Shown here piece by piece: positions 1 to 8,450 of a DNA stretch of 64,000 bases (the first letter of the stretch is position 1; every line of letters starts with the position of its first letter). The notes under the pieces are model-generated. The model did no database searches and was not told where the DNA came from. It was given only the letters and a program-made list of their open reading frames with translations. Where the stretch lies: contig JAEWOI010000022.1 in the NCBI GenBank assembly GCA_023460935.1, positions 1 through 64,000 on the forward strand, in the 5' to 3' direction. This DNA comes from Actinomycetes bacterium (GTDB lineage Bacteria; Actinomycetota; Actinomycetes; Propionibacteriales; Propionibacteriaceae). The translations under genes were made by a program, and so were the position numbers.

Positions 1-740
1 GGCTCGGCGGCTACGCCAGGGCCACGCCGCGGGCGCAGCTGCCCAGGCGGGCCGGGCCGCCGGAGGCCGCCGGCCGCTGGTCGGCGCTGCCCCCGCTGGA
101 GGCCGACGCGACCACCCGTGCCCTGGCCAGGGCAGAACTGTTGCTCGACCGCTACGGCGTGGTGACCAGGGGCAGCGTCGGCGCGGAGGAGGTGCCGGGC
201 GGGTTCGCAGCGGTGTACCGGGTGCTCGCCGCGGCGGAGGAGTCCGGCAGGGTCCGCCGCGGCTACTTCGTCGAGGGGCTCGGCGCAGCGCAGTTCGGCG
301 GGGTCGGCGCGGTGGACCGGTTGCGCGCCTCCGCCCGTCCGCTGGAGGAGGTGGGAGGCGGGCCGGCCCTCGTGCTGGCCGCGGCCGACCCGGCGAACCC
401 CTACGGGGCCGCCCTTGCCTGGCCCGCCCGCCCGGACGGCGAGGGCCGCGGCCACCTGCCCGGGCGCAAGGCCGGCGCGCTGGTCGTCCTGGTGGACGGC
501 GCCCTGGCGCTCTACGTCGAGCGCGGCGGGCGCACCCTGCTCTCCTTCACCGACGACCCCGCGGCACTCGCGCCGGCAGCCGCAGCGCTGGCCGCAGCGG
601 TCCACGCCGGGGCACTGGGCAAGCTGACCGTCGAACGGGTGGACGGCGAATCGGTGCTCGGCTCGAACCAGCCACTCGCGCAGGCGCTGGCCTCGGCCGG
701 CTTCGGGCTCACCCCGCGCGGCCTGAGGCTGCGCCGCTAG
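1..740 (+). CDS. lhr: ATP-dependent helicase Lhr, C-terminal part (5' end outside window)
   Basis: This is the C-terminal 245 codons of a large DEAD/DEAH-box helicase of the Lhr type, read in the frame whose codons begin at base 3. The helicase motor domains lie upstream of the window. What is visible matches the Lhr C-terminal region: GRWSALPPLE, then LLDRYGVVTRGSV and RRGYFVEGLGAAQF, which are hallmark stretches of the winged-helix/Lhr-core tail. Lhr is a 3'-5' ssDNA translocase linked to DNA repair. The nei glycosylase starts 2 nt after the stop codon, the same lhr-nei order as in mycobacteria, so the two are almost certainly co-transcribed and act in one repair pathway. The TTG at 141 is internal, not the start. 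Confidence 0.9.
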   Translation, partial: LGGYARATPRAQLPRRAGPPEAAGRWSALPPLEADATTRALARAELLLDRYGVVTRGSVGAEEVPGGFAAVYRVLAAAEESGRVRRGYFVEGLGAAQFGGVGAVDRLRASARPLEEVGGGPALVLAAADPANPYGAALAWPARPDGEGRGHLPGRKAGALVVLVDGALALYVERGGRTLLSFTDDPAALAPAAAALAAAVHAGALGKLTVERVDGESVLGSNQPLAQALASAGFGLTPRGLRLRR

Positions 741-742
741 CC

Positions 743-1609
743 ATGCCCGAGGGAGACACCGTCCACCGCACCAGCGCCCGGCTGCACGAGGCGCTGGCCG
801 GGCGGGAGCTCGTGGCAGCGGAGTTGCGCTGGCCGGGGCTGTCCACAGCGGAGCTGACCGGCCAGGCCGTGGTCGAGGTGCTGGCCAGGGGCAAGCACAT
901 CCTCACCCGGCTCGACTCCGGGTGGACGCTGCACTCCCACCTGAAGATGGAGGGCCAGTGGCGGATCGAGCGCACCCTGGCCGGCGGGCCGCCTTCCCCG
1001 CGCTCCCACCAGGTGCGCGCGGTGCTGGCCAACTCAGAGTGGACCGCCATCGGCCTGCGGCTCGGCCAATTGCACCTGCTGCCGACCGCTGCTGAGGACA
1101 CTGTCGTCGGGCACCTCGGCCCGGACATCCTCGACCCCGGCTTCGACGCGGAGCAGGCCCTGCGCAACCTGCACGGCAGCGACACCACGATCGGCGCCGC
1201 GCTGCTCGACCAGCGCAACCTTGCCGGCATCGGCACGCTGTGGGCCAGTGAGTCGCTGTTTGTGCAGCGGCTGCACCCGTGGGCGCCGGCGCGGAGCCTC
1301 GCCGCGGCAGAGCTGGCCGCCCTGGTCACGAGGGCCAGGCGGCTGATGGGCGCGAACCTGCCGCACGCCGTGCAGTCCTCCACCGGTAGCCGCAGGGAGG
1401 GTGAGAACACCTACGTGCATGCGCGTTCGGGGCGGCCCTGCCGGCGTTGCGGCGACACCGTGCGGGTGGCTCCGATCGGCCCGCGGGGCAGGGAGCGGAC
1501 GATGTTCTACTGCCCCGGCTGCCAGGGTGGGCGGGCCCCGACGGACGACTGCCGGCCGGTGGCACCGCTCGGCTCCACGCCCGGCCGCGGCGGCCGGCGG
1601 GCGGGCTGA
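743..1609 (+). CDS. nei: Endonuclease VIII / Fpg-Nei family DNA glycosylase
   Basis: A 288-residue bifunctional DNA glycosylase/AP lyase that removes oxidised pyrimidines in base excision repair. The processed N-terminus Pro2-Glu3 (MPEGDTVHR) supplies the Schiff-base nucleophile and the catalytic acid. Lys51 in ARGKHIL fits the conserved DNA-contacting lysine. A helix-two-turn-helix follows at about residues 150-195 (LDQRNLAGIGTLWASE). The C-terminal zinc finger is complete (CRRCG ... RERTMFYCPGCQ) and keeps the arginine in its hairpin. It starts 2 nt after lhr and is probably translationally coupled to it. PEGD rather than PELPE points to Nei rather than Fpg. Confidence 0.93.
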   Translation: MPEGDTVHRTSARLHEALAGRELVAAELRWPGLSTAELTGQAVVEVLARGKHILTRLDSGWTLHSHLKMEGQWRIERTLAGGPPSPRSHQVRAVLANSEWTAIGLRLGQLHLLPTAAEDTVVGHLGPDILDPGFDAEQALRNLHGSDTTIGAALLDQRNLAGIGTLWASESLFVQRLHPWAPARSLAAAELAALVTRARRLMGANLPHAVQSSTGSRREGENTYVHARSGRPCRRCGDTVRVAPIGPRGRERTMFYCPGCQGGRAPTDDCRPVAPLGSTPGRGGRRAG

Positions 1610-1622
1610 GCCGGCGGAACTG

Positions 1623-3317
1623 TCAGGCGCGCACGGGAACGGGCTGCCCGGCCAGCTGGCGGGCCACGTGGCTGCGCGCGTGCCGGACGGCGGCGTCCAG
1701 GTCGTCGAACCGGTGCTCGCGGGTGCGCAGCGCCGACAGCACGCCGCCCCGCCGGGCCAGCCGCTCGTGCTCGGGGCGCAGGCCCTTGATCAGGACGGTC
1801 TTGCCCTGGGCCTCCAGCAGGCCCATCAGTTCGGTCAGCCGGTGCACACCGGTGGCGTCCATCAGTTCGACCTGGGACAGCCGCAGGACCACGACCCAGG
1901 CGTCGGAGTCGCCGATGTCGTCCAGCACGCGGTCGGCTGCGCCGAAGAACAACGAGCCGTCCAGCCGTAGCAGCGCGATGTGCTCGTCCCCCGGCTGCGG
2001 TGGCCCGGGCAGCGGCTCACTGGTCACGTGCGTCGTGTCGGCCAGGGCCCGCAGCGCGAAGAAGGCGGCCAGGGCCACGCCCACCTCCACGGCAGCGATC
2101 AGGTCGAGCAGCACCGTGCAGGCGATCGTCACGACGAAGGTCGTCGCCGCGCCGCGGCTCACCCGGAACATCGCCCGCACCTCGCGGGGGTTCACCATCC
2201 GCAAGGTGGTGGCGAGCAGCACCCCCGCGAGCGCGGCCAGCGGGATCCTGGAGGCCAGCCCGGCCCCGAACGCGACCACCAGCGCCAGCAGCGCCGCGTG
2301 GGTGACCGCTGCGAGGCGGGACCGGGCGCCGGCCCGGACGCTGACCGCTGTCCGCGCGATCGCCCCGGTGGCCGGCATCCCGCCGAACAGCCCGGACGCG
2401 ATCGAGGCCAGCCCCTGGCCCAGTACCTCCCGGTCGGGCAGCACGCGCCCGGTCTGGTGGTCCATCCCGGCGGCGACCCGCGCCGAGAGCAGCGACTCGA
2501 TCGCAGCCAGCGCCGCCACCGAGAGGGCTGCGCCCCACAGGGTGCCGAGGGCGCCGAGCGGCAGCTCGGGCAGGGTTGGGGCGGGCAGGGTGGAAGGCAG
2601 GGCGCCGATCCTGGCGACCGGCAGGCCGGCGAGTTCCGCAACGACGGTGGCGAGGACGACCGCGATCAGCGCAGCGGGCAAGGAGCTGCGCAGCCGCCGC
2701 AACCCCTCGATGGTGAGGATCACCCCCAGGGCGAGCGCCAGAGCGGTGGTGGCTCCCGGCCACGCGGCGAGACGGACCGCCTCGACGGCTGCGACGAGCG
2801 GCCCCTCGCCGGCGGGGGCTGCCACGTCCAGGGCGAGCGGCACCTGCTGGAGGGCGATGATCACGGCGATTCCGGCAGTGAAGCCCTCGATCACCGGCCA
2901 TGGGATGTAGACCACAACGCGGCCTAGCCGCAGCACCCCTGCGACCACGAGGATCACCCCGGCGAGCACGGAGACCGCCACGACAGCCTGCGGGCCGTGG
3001 GCTGCGACGATCGGGGCGAGGACCACGGCCATCGCCCCGGTGGGGCCCGACACCTGCACGTTGGAACCACCGAACACGGCCGCGACCACGCCGGCCACGA
3101 TCGCCGTCACCAGCCCGGCGGCCGCGCCCATCCCGGAACTCACCCCGAAGGCGAGCGCCAGCGGCAGGGCGACCACGCCGACGGTGAGGCCGGCCAGCAG
3201 GTCGCGGCGCCAGTTCGCGCGCACCGGCCGGAGGTCGGCCGGGCCGGGCAGCAGCGTCAGCAGGTGGCGGCGGACGTGGGAGGGCAGCACCCCGGCGCGC
3301 ACGGCGGGCTCACTCAT
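1623..3317 (-). CDS. SulP family inorganic anion transporter with STAS domain
   Basis: A 564-residue SLC26/SulP permease. The N-terminal two thirds is hydrophobic and typical of the 14-TM SulP fold, beginning with the conserved entry NWRRDLLAGLTVGVVALPLA and containing the SGPTGAMAVV segment of the substrate site. The C-terminus is a cytoplasmic STAS domain with the LMDATGVHRL motif. The start ATG at 3317 (MSEPAVRAG) was chosen because the reading frame further upstream belongs to the overlapping ArsR gene; the two overlap by 8 nt, which implies coupling. The substrate cannot be told from sequence: sulfate, bicarbonate and other anions are all known in the family. The tail faces nei (convergent, 13 nt apart). 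Confidence 0.93.
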   Translation of the reverse strand: MSEPAVRAGVLPSHVRRHLLTLLPGPADLRPVRANWRRDLLAGLTVGVVALPLALAFGVSSGMGAAAGLVTAIVAGVVAAVFGGSNVQVSGPTGAMAVVLAPIVAAHGPQAVVAVSVLAGVILVVAGVLRLGRVVVYIPWPVIEGFTAGIAVIIALQQVPLALDVAAPAGEGPLVAAVEAVRLAAWPGATTALALALGVILTIEGLRRLRSSLPAALIAVVLATVVAELAGLPVARIGALPSTLPAPTLPELPLGALGTLWGAALSVAALAAIESLLSARVAAGMDHQTGRVLPDREVLGQGLASIASGLFGGMPATGAIARTAVSVRAGARSRLAAVTHAALLALVVAFGAGLASRIPLAALAGVLLATTLRMVNPREVRAMFRVSRGAATTFVVTIACTVLLDLIAAVEVGVALAAFFALRALADTTHVTSEPLPGPPQPGDEHIALLRLDGSLFFGAADRVLDDIGDSDAWVVVLRLSQVELMDATGVHRLTELMGLLEAQGKTVLIKGLRPEHERLARRGGVLSALRTREHRFDDLDAAVRHARSHVARQLAGQPVPVRA

Positions 3318-3696
3318 CGCGGTCGCCCGCCCGCAGCGGGGGCAGCGTGGCCGCTGCCGCCAGCTGACCGCCCTTGACTGCCAGGGTGTCCAGGAGGAAG
3401 ACCCGGGCACTCGCCAGGAGGTCGGCCACCGCTGGGTGGGCCGCCCGGTACAGCACGTGCGACCCGGAGCGCCTGGACGTGACCACGCCGTAGTTGCGCA
3501 GTACCGCCAGGTGCCCTGACAGGTGGGACGGCGACACCTCGAGGTCGGCGAGCAGCTCGGCAACGTTCACCTCACCGGTGGCGGGCTCGGCGGCCGGCGC
3601 GCTGACCAGCAGCTCGAGCACGCGGATCCGCACGGGGTGGGCAAGGGCCCGGAACAGGTTCGCCTTAATCTCGTACAAGGGCTCGGCAGACTTCAC
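3310..3696 (-). CDS. ArsR/SmtB-type transcriptional regulator of the SulP gene
   Basis: A 128-residue winged-helix regulator. The DNA-recognition helix region reads VAELLADLEVSPSHLSGHL and is followed by the wing (VVTSRRSGSHVLYR). There are no cysteines and no ELCVC-type metal motif, so classical thiol metal sensing is unlikely. The start is a GTG at 3696 (VKSAEPLYEIK). A -10-like TATTGT ends 6 nt before it, and both are overlapped by an inverted repeat TTCAC-N6-GTGAA, which strongly suggests a leaderless, autorepressed transcript. The 3' end overlaps the SulP start by 8 nt, so the regulator most likely controls itself and the transporter. The signal is unknown. Confidence 0.9.
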   Translation of the reverse strand: MKSAEPLYEIKANLFRALAHPVRIRVLELLVSAPAAEPATGEVNVAELLADLEVSPSHLSGHLAVLRNYGVVTSRRSGSHVLYRAAHPAVADLLASARVFLLDTLAVKGGQLAAAATLPPLRAGDRDE

Positions 3697-3699
3697 GGG

Positions 3700-3715
3700 T
3701 TCACAATATCGTGAA
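3700..3715 (-). promoter_or_regulatory. ArsR operator overlapping a leaderless -10 element
   Basis: The inverted repeat TTCAC-AATATC-GTGAA spans these 16 bases. On the minus strand the -10 hexamer TATTGT (3703-3708) lies inside it, 6 nt before the GTG start at 3696. The position is ideal for autorepression by the ArsR protein. Confidence 0.7.
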
Positions 3716-3814
3716 ACCGCGAACCCGCCGCACGCTGGCCTCCGGCGGGAACATCCGCAAGGTCGGGCCCGTCGACCGGCGGGCTGCCGCCGGCGCCGCG
3801 GCGTAAGTAGGGTG

Positions 3815-4519
3815 ATGCCCATGCGGGGTTGGGGCGGGCGCGTCTGGAAGCTGCTCAGGGCGAACCCGTCCGGGGTGCTGCTCGTGGTTCAGGTGCTCGG
3901 CATCCTGCTGTACGCGTTCGTCGACGACGTGCCGGCCAACTCGGTGGGCCGGCTGGCGCTGACCCTGTTCGGCATGCTGGTGGTGGTGCTGGCGCTGGGC
4001 GTGGTGCGGGCAACCCCTGCCTACACCTGGATGGGCGTGCTGATCGGCATCCCCGCCGTGGTCCTGACCGTGGTCGACTGGGCCAGCGCGGCAGCCCAGC
4101 CGTGGCACCTCGCCTCGGACCTGGTGCACGTCGCGTTCTACGGCTACACCCTGGTCGGGCTCCTGCGCTACATGTTCGCGGACGAGGTCGTCACCCGCGA
4201 CGAGGTGCTGGCCATCGGCGCCACCTTCACCGTCGCGGTGTGGCTGTGGGCCTACGCCTACTCCGCGATCCAGGGGATCGTGCCCGGCTCGTTCATAGCC
4301 GCCACCGAGCCGGAGGCCCAGCGGACGTGGCTGGAACTGCTGTTCCTCTCCACCACCACGATGACCAGCACCGGGCTGTCCGACGTGGTGCCGGTGAAGC
4401 CGCTGGCCAGGTCGGTGGTGATGATCCAGCAGATCGCCGGGATGCTCTACCTCGCGGTGGCGGTGTCCCGCATCGTCGGGCTGACCCTGAGCTGGCGGCG
4501 GGCGAGGCGGGACGCATGA
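3815..4519 (+). CDS. Ion channel (Ion_trans_2-like) with non-canonical selectivity filter
   Basis: A 234-residue membrane protein with about six hydrophobic segments and a C-terminal pore module: an extracellular loop, a pore helix ending in STTTMTSTGLSDVVPV at about residues 179-194, then the inner helix (VMIQQIAGMLYLAVAVSRI). The layout is that of a potassium-channel pore, but the usual TxGYGD filter is replaced by TSTGLSD. Ion selectivity is therefore uncertain. Two in-frame ATGs exist (3815 and 3821); the spacing from the weak purine run GTAGGG slightly favours 3821. The stop codon overlaps the start of the next gene (ATGA), so the two are coupled. Confidence 0.8.
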   Translation: MPMRGWGGRVWKLLRANPSGVLLVVQVLGILLYAFVDDVPANSVGRLALTLFGMLVVVLALGVVRATPAYTWMGVLIGIPAVVLTVVDWASAAAQPWHLASDLVHVAFYGYTLVGLLRYMFADEVVTRDEVLAIGATFTVAVWLWAYAYSAIQGIVPGSFIAATEPEAQRTWLELLFLSTTTMTSTGLSDVVPVKPLARSVVMIQQIAGMLYLAVAVSRIVGLTLSWRRARRDA

Positions 4520-5139
4520 GGCAGCTCGGGCAACACACCTGGTGGCTGCGGGCGGCGGTCGGTGCCCTCTGCTACTGGTTCGACGGGGCCGGCAGGGTGG
4601 CGATCGTCGACCCGGGCATGCCCGCAGGCCTCAACCGGGTGGCGCGCGAACTGCGCGAGGCGGGGCGCTCGCCGTACGAGGTGACCGACATCCTGCTCAC
4701 CCACTACGACTTCGACCATGCCGGGGCGGCCGCCGAGTGGCAGCGGCGCACCGGGGCCAGGGTCTGGCTGGGTGCGGCCGACGCCGCGATCCTCACCGGG
4801 GCAGCGCCACCACCCTCGCCGTTCCGGCAGCTCACCAGGGCCCTCGGGCTGGCCGAACTACCCCGCAACCTGCACCTCCTCGACGGCGACGCCGAACTCT
4901 GGCCGGGCGTCCGCGCCCTGCACACCCCGGGGCACACGCCCGGCCACCACAGCTTCAGCTGCGGCCGCAGCCTGTTCGTCGGGGACACCGCGCTCGTCGG
5001 CAGGGACGGCCTCCGGCCGATGCCGGCGGCGTTGATGTCCGACGTCGGCCAGGGCCTGGCCGACCTGGCGCGGCTGCGCGCGCAGGACGTCGACTGGTGG
5101 TGCTGCGGGCACTCCGACCCGGTCCGCCGCCGGGACTGA
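4516..5139 (+). CDS. Metallo-beta-lactamase-fold hydrolase
   Basis: A 207-residue MBL-fold protein. The metal-binding motif is THYDFDHAG (His63, Asp65, Asp67, His68), a variant of HxHxDH in which the second ligand is Asp, as in the well-known THxDxDH subgroup. Further ligands are visible: the His cluster HTPGHTPGHH near residue 140, the bridging Asp in GDTAL near 157, and the terminal His in CGHSDP near 199. The substrate is unknown; the family includes lactonases, glyoxalases and phosphodiesterases. Translation is coupled to the upstream channel gene through ATGA at 4516. The 3' end faces the split-barrel gene with a 7-nt gap. Confidence 0.88.
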   Translation: MRQLGQHTWWLRAAVGALCYWFDGAGRVAIVDPGMPAGLNRVARELREAGRSPYEVTDILLTHYDFDHAGAAAEWQRRTGARVWLGAADAAILTGAAPPPSPFRQLTRALGLAELPRNLHLLDGDAELWPGVRALHTPGHTPGHHSFSCGRSLFVGDTALVGRDGLRPMPAALMSDVGQGLADLARLRAQDVDWWCCGHSDPVRRRD

Positions 5140-5146
5140 GCCGGAA

Positions 5147-5692
5147 TCAGTCCGCCGGCAGCCCGGTGGGCAGGCCGTCGATGCTGACCAGGTTGTGCTC
5201 CTGCTGGTAGGCGTGCAGCCCTTCGGGGCCCTTCTTGGTGGCCCAGCTGTCCATCAGGTCGCGCTGGTCGACGAAGTCGTAGAGCGGCACCCCGTAGCCG
5301 CAGGAGGTCTGCACCAGGTCGACGTCCAGCACGAAGAGGTTGCGCGCACCGCTCAGGGGCGGGAACAGCGCCGCCAGGCCGGGCCACTCCGCGTCCGCCG
5401 GGTGCACCGCCCGCGCCGTCCCGTACAACCGCAGGATCAGTGGCTTCCTTTCGAACGAGCAGAACATGATGGTCATCCGGGGCACATCGAGCAGGTGTGC
5501 AGCGGTCTCGTTGCCGCTGCCGGTGCCGTTCAGCCAGACCACCCGGTTGGGCGCCACCACCCGCAGGCTGTCCAGCCCCTTGGGCGAGATGTTCACCCGG
5601 CCGTCCCGGGCGGCGGTCGCGACGAAGAACATGTGCTGGTCCTCGATGAACCGAAGCAACCGGTCGTTGATCTCACTGAACTGCTGTGCCAC
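5147..5692 (-). CDS. Pyridoxamine 5'-phosphate oxidase family (FMN split-barrel) protein
   Basis: A 181-residue protein of the PNPOx-like split beta-barrel superfamily. The N-terminal strand pattern FFVATAARDGRVNISPKG and the later VWLNGTGSGNETAAHLL match the FMN/F420-binding region of these proteins. Members act as flavin- or F420-dependent oxidoreductases or as flavin carriers, and the substrate cannot be inferred. The start is GTG at 5692 (MAQQFSEIND) with a G-rich run just upstream. It is a single gene, convergent with the MBL gene. Confidence 0.82.
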   Translation of the reverse strand: MAQQFSEINDRLLRFIEDQHMFFVATAARDGRVNISPKGLDSLRVVAPNRVVWLNGTGSGNETAAHLLDVPRMTIMFCSFERKPLILRLYGTARAVHPADAEWPGLAALFPPLSGARNLFVLDVDLVQTSCGYGVPLYDFVDQRDLMDSWATKKGPEGLHAYQQEHNLVSIDGLPTGLPAD

Positions 5693-5762
5693 GGCCCCAG
5701 CATGCTGCGCCCGGGCCCGCCGGGGGAACCCCGCCCGGCAGGCGGTCAGCCACGGGCAGAGT

Positions 5763-6080
5763 TCAGGCGCCCTCGCCAGCCCCGCGGTCGGGATAGAACA
5801 CGCCGGTGTAGCGCACCGCGGACCGCGGCTCGGCCATCATCGGGGCCACCTGGTCACGCCAGGCGGCGTAGTGGGCGGTCTCCTTGTGGGCGACCGCGGC
5901 TTCCTCGGTGCGGTAGGCCTCCACCAGCACGAACCGGCTGGGGTCGTCCTGCTGCTGCACAACGTCGAACCGGGCTATGCCGGGCTCCTGGACGGAAGCT
6001 GTGGCGTTGGCCAGGGTGGCGTCGATGAAGGCGGGTACCGCTTCGGGCTGGACGTGGACGAAGACATGGACGATCAGCAT
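5763..6080 (-). CDS. Antibiotic biosynthesis monooxygenase (ABM) domain protein
   Basis: A small 105-residue dimeric ferredoxin-like alpha-beta barrel protein. The N-terminal strand MLIVHVFVHVQPEAVPAF and the pattern RFVLVEAYRTEEAAVAHKET are diagnostic of the ABM/YgiN-like family, whose members oxidise quinol-type substrates, act as heme-binding proteins, or have no known catalysis. It occupies the whole chain, with no fused domain. An in-frame ATG nine bases upstream (6089) is an alternative start. The gene is divergent from the MFS transporter, with 121 nt between the two starts. Confidence 0.85.
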   Translation of the reverse strand: MLIVHVFVHVQPEAVPAFIDATLANATASVQEPGIARFDVVQQQDDPSRFVLVEAYRTEEAAVAHKETAHYAAWRDQVAPMMAEPRSAVRYTGVFYPDRGAGEGA

Positions 6081-6201
6081 GGCCACCATCCTGCTCCGGC
6101 CGCCGCCCGGCGGTGAAGCCGCCGCTGCCGGAATTGCGCGCCGCTTCCTGCGGTGGGAGCATGGCGGGCTGCCCATTCCCGTTTCCGGTGAGGAACCAGT
6201 C

Positions 6202-7452
6202 ATGCCCGCCTCCGGCCAGTCGCGCGAACTGCTCGCCAACACGCCGTTCATGGTGCTGCTGGCCGCCCGGACGACTTCCATGCTCGGCATGGCCTTCGCC
6301 CCGGTGGCACTGGCCTTCGGCGTGCTCGGCCTGCCCGGAGCCGACCCCGGCACGCTTTCGGTGGTGCTGGCAGCGCAGACCATCCCCCTGGTCGTGTTCA
6401 TGCTCGTCGGCGGCGTGATCGCCGACCGCTACCCCCGGGCGCTGGTGCTGCGCTGGGGGCAGTCGCTCGCTGCGATCGCTTGGGCCGCCATCGGCGCGAT
6501 GATGCTGGTCGGCCACACCCCGCTGTGGCTGCTCTGCGTTGCCGCTGCGGTCGCGGGCATGGCCGGCGCCGCGGTCTACCCTGCGCTCAGCGGCATCATT
6601 CCCGACCTCGTCCCCGCCCACCTGCTGCAGCAGGGCAACGCCTGGCTCTCGATGGGGGCCAGCGCTGCCCGGCTGGCCGGCCTGGTGGCCAGCGGAGCAG
6701 TGGTGGTGTGGCTGGGCGGCGGCTGGGCGATGGTCGTCGCCGGCGCCCTGTACCTGGTCGCTGCCGCGCTGTCCTCGCTGCTTCCTAGGGGTGGCTCGCT
6801 CGCCCAGCCCGAGGAGAACCCGTTGCGGCAGCTGGCCGACGGCTGGGGTGAGTTCCGCAGCCGCCAGTGGCTGTGGGTGTGCGTGCTGCAGTGGTCGGTG
6901 CTGCTGATGGTGCTGCAGGCGTCGCAGGGCGTGCTCGGACCGGTGGTGGCGAAGGCCGAACTGGGTGGCGCCGCCGGTTGGACGGCGGTCCTGGCCGGGG
7001 AGGCTCTCGGCGCAGTGCTCGGCGTCGGGATCGCGCTGGTCTGGCGGCCCCGGCGCCCCATCCTGGTGGCCACGCTGCTGACCTTCACCGCCGCGGCCCC
7101 GCAGCTGCTGCTCGGCTTCAGCGCCCCCCTGTGGCTGGTGGTACTGGCGGCCGTGTTCATGGGCATCGGCTTCGACCTGTTCGGCGTGCTCTGGATGACC
7201 ACCATGCAACGCGAGGTACCGCCGGAGTCGCTGTCCAGGGTGGCCTCCTACGATGCGCTCGGCTCGTTGATGCTCGGACCGGTCGGGCTGCTGCTCGCCG
7301 GGCCTGCTGCGGCCGTCTTCGGCGCACACGCCGCCCTCGTCGCCACCGGGGTGGTCAGCGTGGCCACCACCGTCTTCGCCCTCGGCTTCCCCGAGGTGCG
7401 CCGGCTGCGCGCCCGGCAGCCGGCTGACACCGACGTGGCCAGGGCCGCCTGA
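6202..7452 (+). CDS. MFS transporter (exporter-like)
   Basis: A 416-residue major facilitator protein with twelve predicted hydrophobic segments and no signal peptide. The loop between TM2 and TM3 contains GGVIADRYPRALVLRWGQ, the MFS motif A (G-x3-D-R/K-x-G/R-R/K). The sequence around QREVPPESLSRVASYDALGSL is typical of the MdtG/enterobactin exporter-like MFS_3 group. The ATG at 6202 was chosen because AGGA lies 7-10 nt upstream and the first TM follows soon after; the frame upstream runs through the ABM gene and is not coding. The cargo is unknown. Confidence 0.88.
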   Translation: MPASGQSRELLANTPFMVLLAARTTSMLGMAFAPVALAFGVLGLPGADPGTLSVVLAAQTIPLVVFMLVGGVIADRYPRALVLRWGQSLAAIAWAAIGAMMLVGHTPLWLLCVAAAVAGMAGAAVYPALSGIIPDLVPAHLLQQGNAWLSMGASAARLAGLVASGAVVVWLGGGWAMVVAGALYLVAAALSSLLPRGGSLAQPEENPLRQLADGWGEFRSRQWLWVCVLQWSVLLMVLQASQGVLGPVVAKAELGGAAGWTAVLAGEALGAVLGVGIALVWRPRRPILVATLLTFTAAAPQLLLGFSAPLWLVVLAAVFMGIGFDLFGVLWMTTMQREVPPESLSRVASYDALGSLMLGPVGLLLAGPAAAVFGAHAALVATGVVSVATTVFALGFPEVRRLRARQPADTDVARAA

Positions 7453-7519
7453 GCCCACGGCCCGGCGCTAGGGTGGTACGCCAGTGGGGCACGGCGGCCC
7501 CGCCGAAGAGGAGGGGCGG

Positions 7520-8449
7520 GTGCAGGTGGTCCAGCCCGAGCCCGAACCGGCTGCGCACCCGGACGACCTGACCGACTGGGTGCGGACGGTCGCGGCCGAC
7601 CAGGACCACCGGGTCACCGCCACCACCCCGGTGGTGCCGCTGGTCAGGCGCGGCCTCCCCACTCGTCCGGTAGCCCCGGAGCACTCCGAGGTGTTCGTCT
7701 GCGCCGGCGTGATCGTCAAGCTCCACGGCGCCGGTACGGACCCCGGGCGGCTCCGGCTGCGCCTGCGCGCCCTCACCGAGCCCGACCTGGACCGGGTGTG
7801 GATCCAGCCGCTGCGGTTCGCTCCGCTGACTGCGCCGGGCGACCGGCTCGCCACGGTCTGGCCTAGGGTCAGCGTGCTCTCGACCGTCGACCGGCCACCG
7901 TGGGGGGAGGCCGGCGCGCTGCTGGCCCGCCTGCACCGGCTGCCGCCGCCTGCCGGGCTGCCCAGGCTCGGTGCGCTCTCGCGGCTGGGCCGGGCCGGCG
8001 AACACCTCCGGCTCACCGGCCGCACCGACCTGCGCTGGCTGGCCGACCTCGCCGCAGCGCTGGCCGAACGGCTCGCCGCACCCGGGCTCGCCACCCCTGC
8101 GCACGGGGACTTCCACCTCGGCCAGCTCGGCCACACCCCGCTGCGGAGCAGCTGGAAGCTGCTCGACGTCGACGACTTCGGGCTGGGTGACCCGGCCTGG
8201 GACCTGGCGCGGCCGGCCGGGTTCTGGGCCGCCGGCCTGCTAGCTGACGACGCGTGGCAGGCGTTCCTCTCCGGGTACCGCGACGCCGGAGGGCGTGCGG
8301 TGCCCCCCACCGGCGACCCCTGGCCGCGGCTCGACCTCCCCGCGCGCGCGGCGGTGGTGATCGCTGCGGTGCAGGCGCTGCGGCTGCCGCACGGCGCTGA
8401 GGCCGCCGGCGCCCTGCTGGCGGCTTGCCGCAGCATGCAAGCTGGATGA
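7520..8449 (+). CDS. Aminoglycoside phosphotransferase-fold kinase (APH family)
   Basis: A 309-residue kinase-like protein. The catalytic loop is HGDFHLGQLG (Brenner motif, H-x-D-x4-Q in place of N), and the metal-binding segment is DVDDFGLGDPAWDLAR. Both are in the expected order near residues 195-230. The family covers antibiotic, choline and maltose kinases; the substrate is not evident. GTG 7520 was chosen because GAGGAGGGG lies just before it. An upstream GTG at 7484 sits 9 nt after a TAGGGT -10-like element and is a possible leaderless start adding 12 residues. The next gene begins 1 nt after the stop. Confidence 0.8.
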   Translation: MQVVQPEPEPAAHPDDLTDWVRTVAADQDHRVTATTPVVPLVRRGLPTRPVAPEHSEVFVCAGVIVKLHGAGTDPGRLRLRLRALTEPDLDRVWIQPLRFAPLTAPGDRLATVWPRVSVLSTVDRPPWGEAGALLARLHRLPPPAGLPRLGALSRLGRAGEHLRLTGRTDLRWLADLAAALAERLAAPGLATPAHGDFHLGQLGHTPLRSSWKLLDVDDFGLGDPAWDLARPAGFWAAGLLADDAWQAFLSGYRDAGGRAVPPTGDPWPRLDLPARAAVVIAAVQALRLPHGAEAAGALLAACRSMQAG

Positions 8450-8450
8450 C

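Noticed and set aside
3318..3563. N-terminal extension of the SulP gene by about 80 codons
   Set aside because: The extension reads the ArsR gene in another frame. SulP starts at 3317, overlapping the ArsR stop.
7520..8449. Antibiotic resistance by the APH-fold proteins (also 54469-55227)
   Set aside because: The fold alone does not show aminoglycoside activity. Such genes are common chromosomal kinases, and no resistance context is present.
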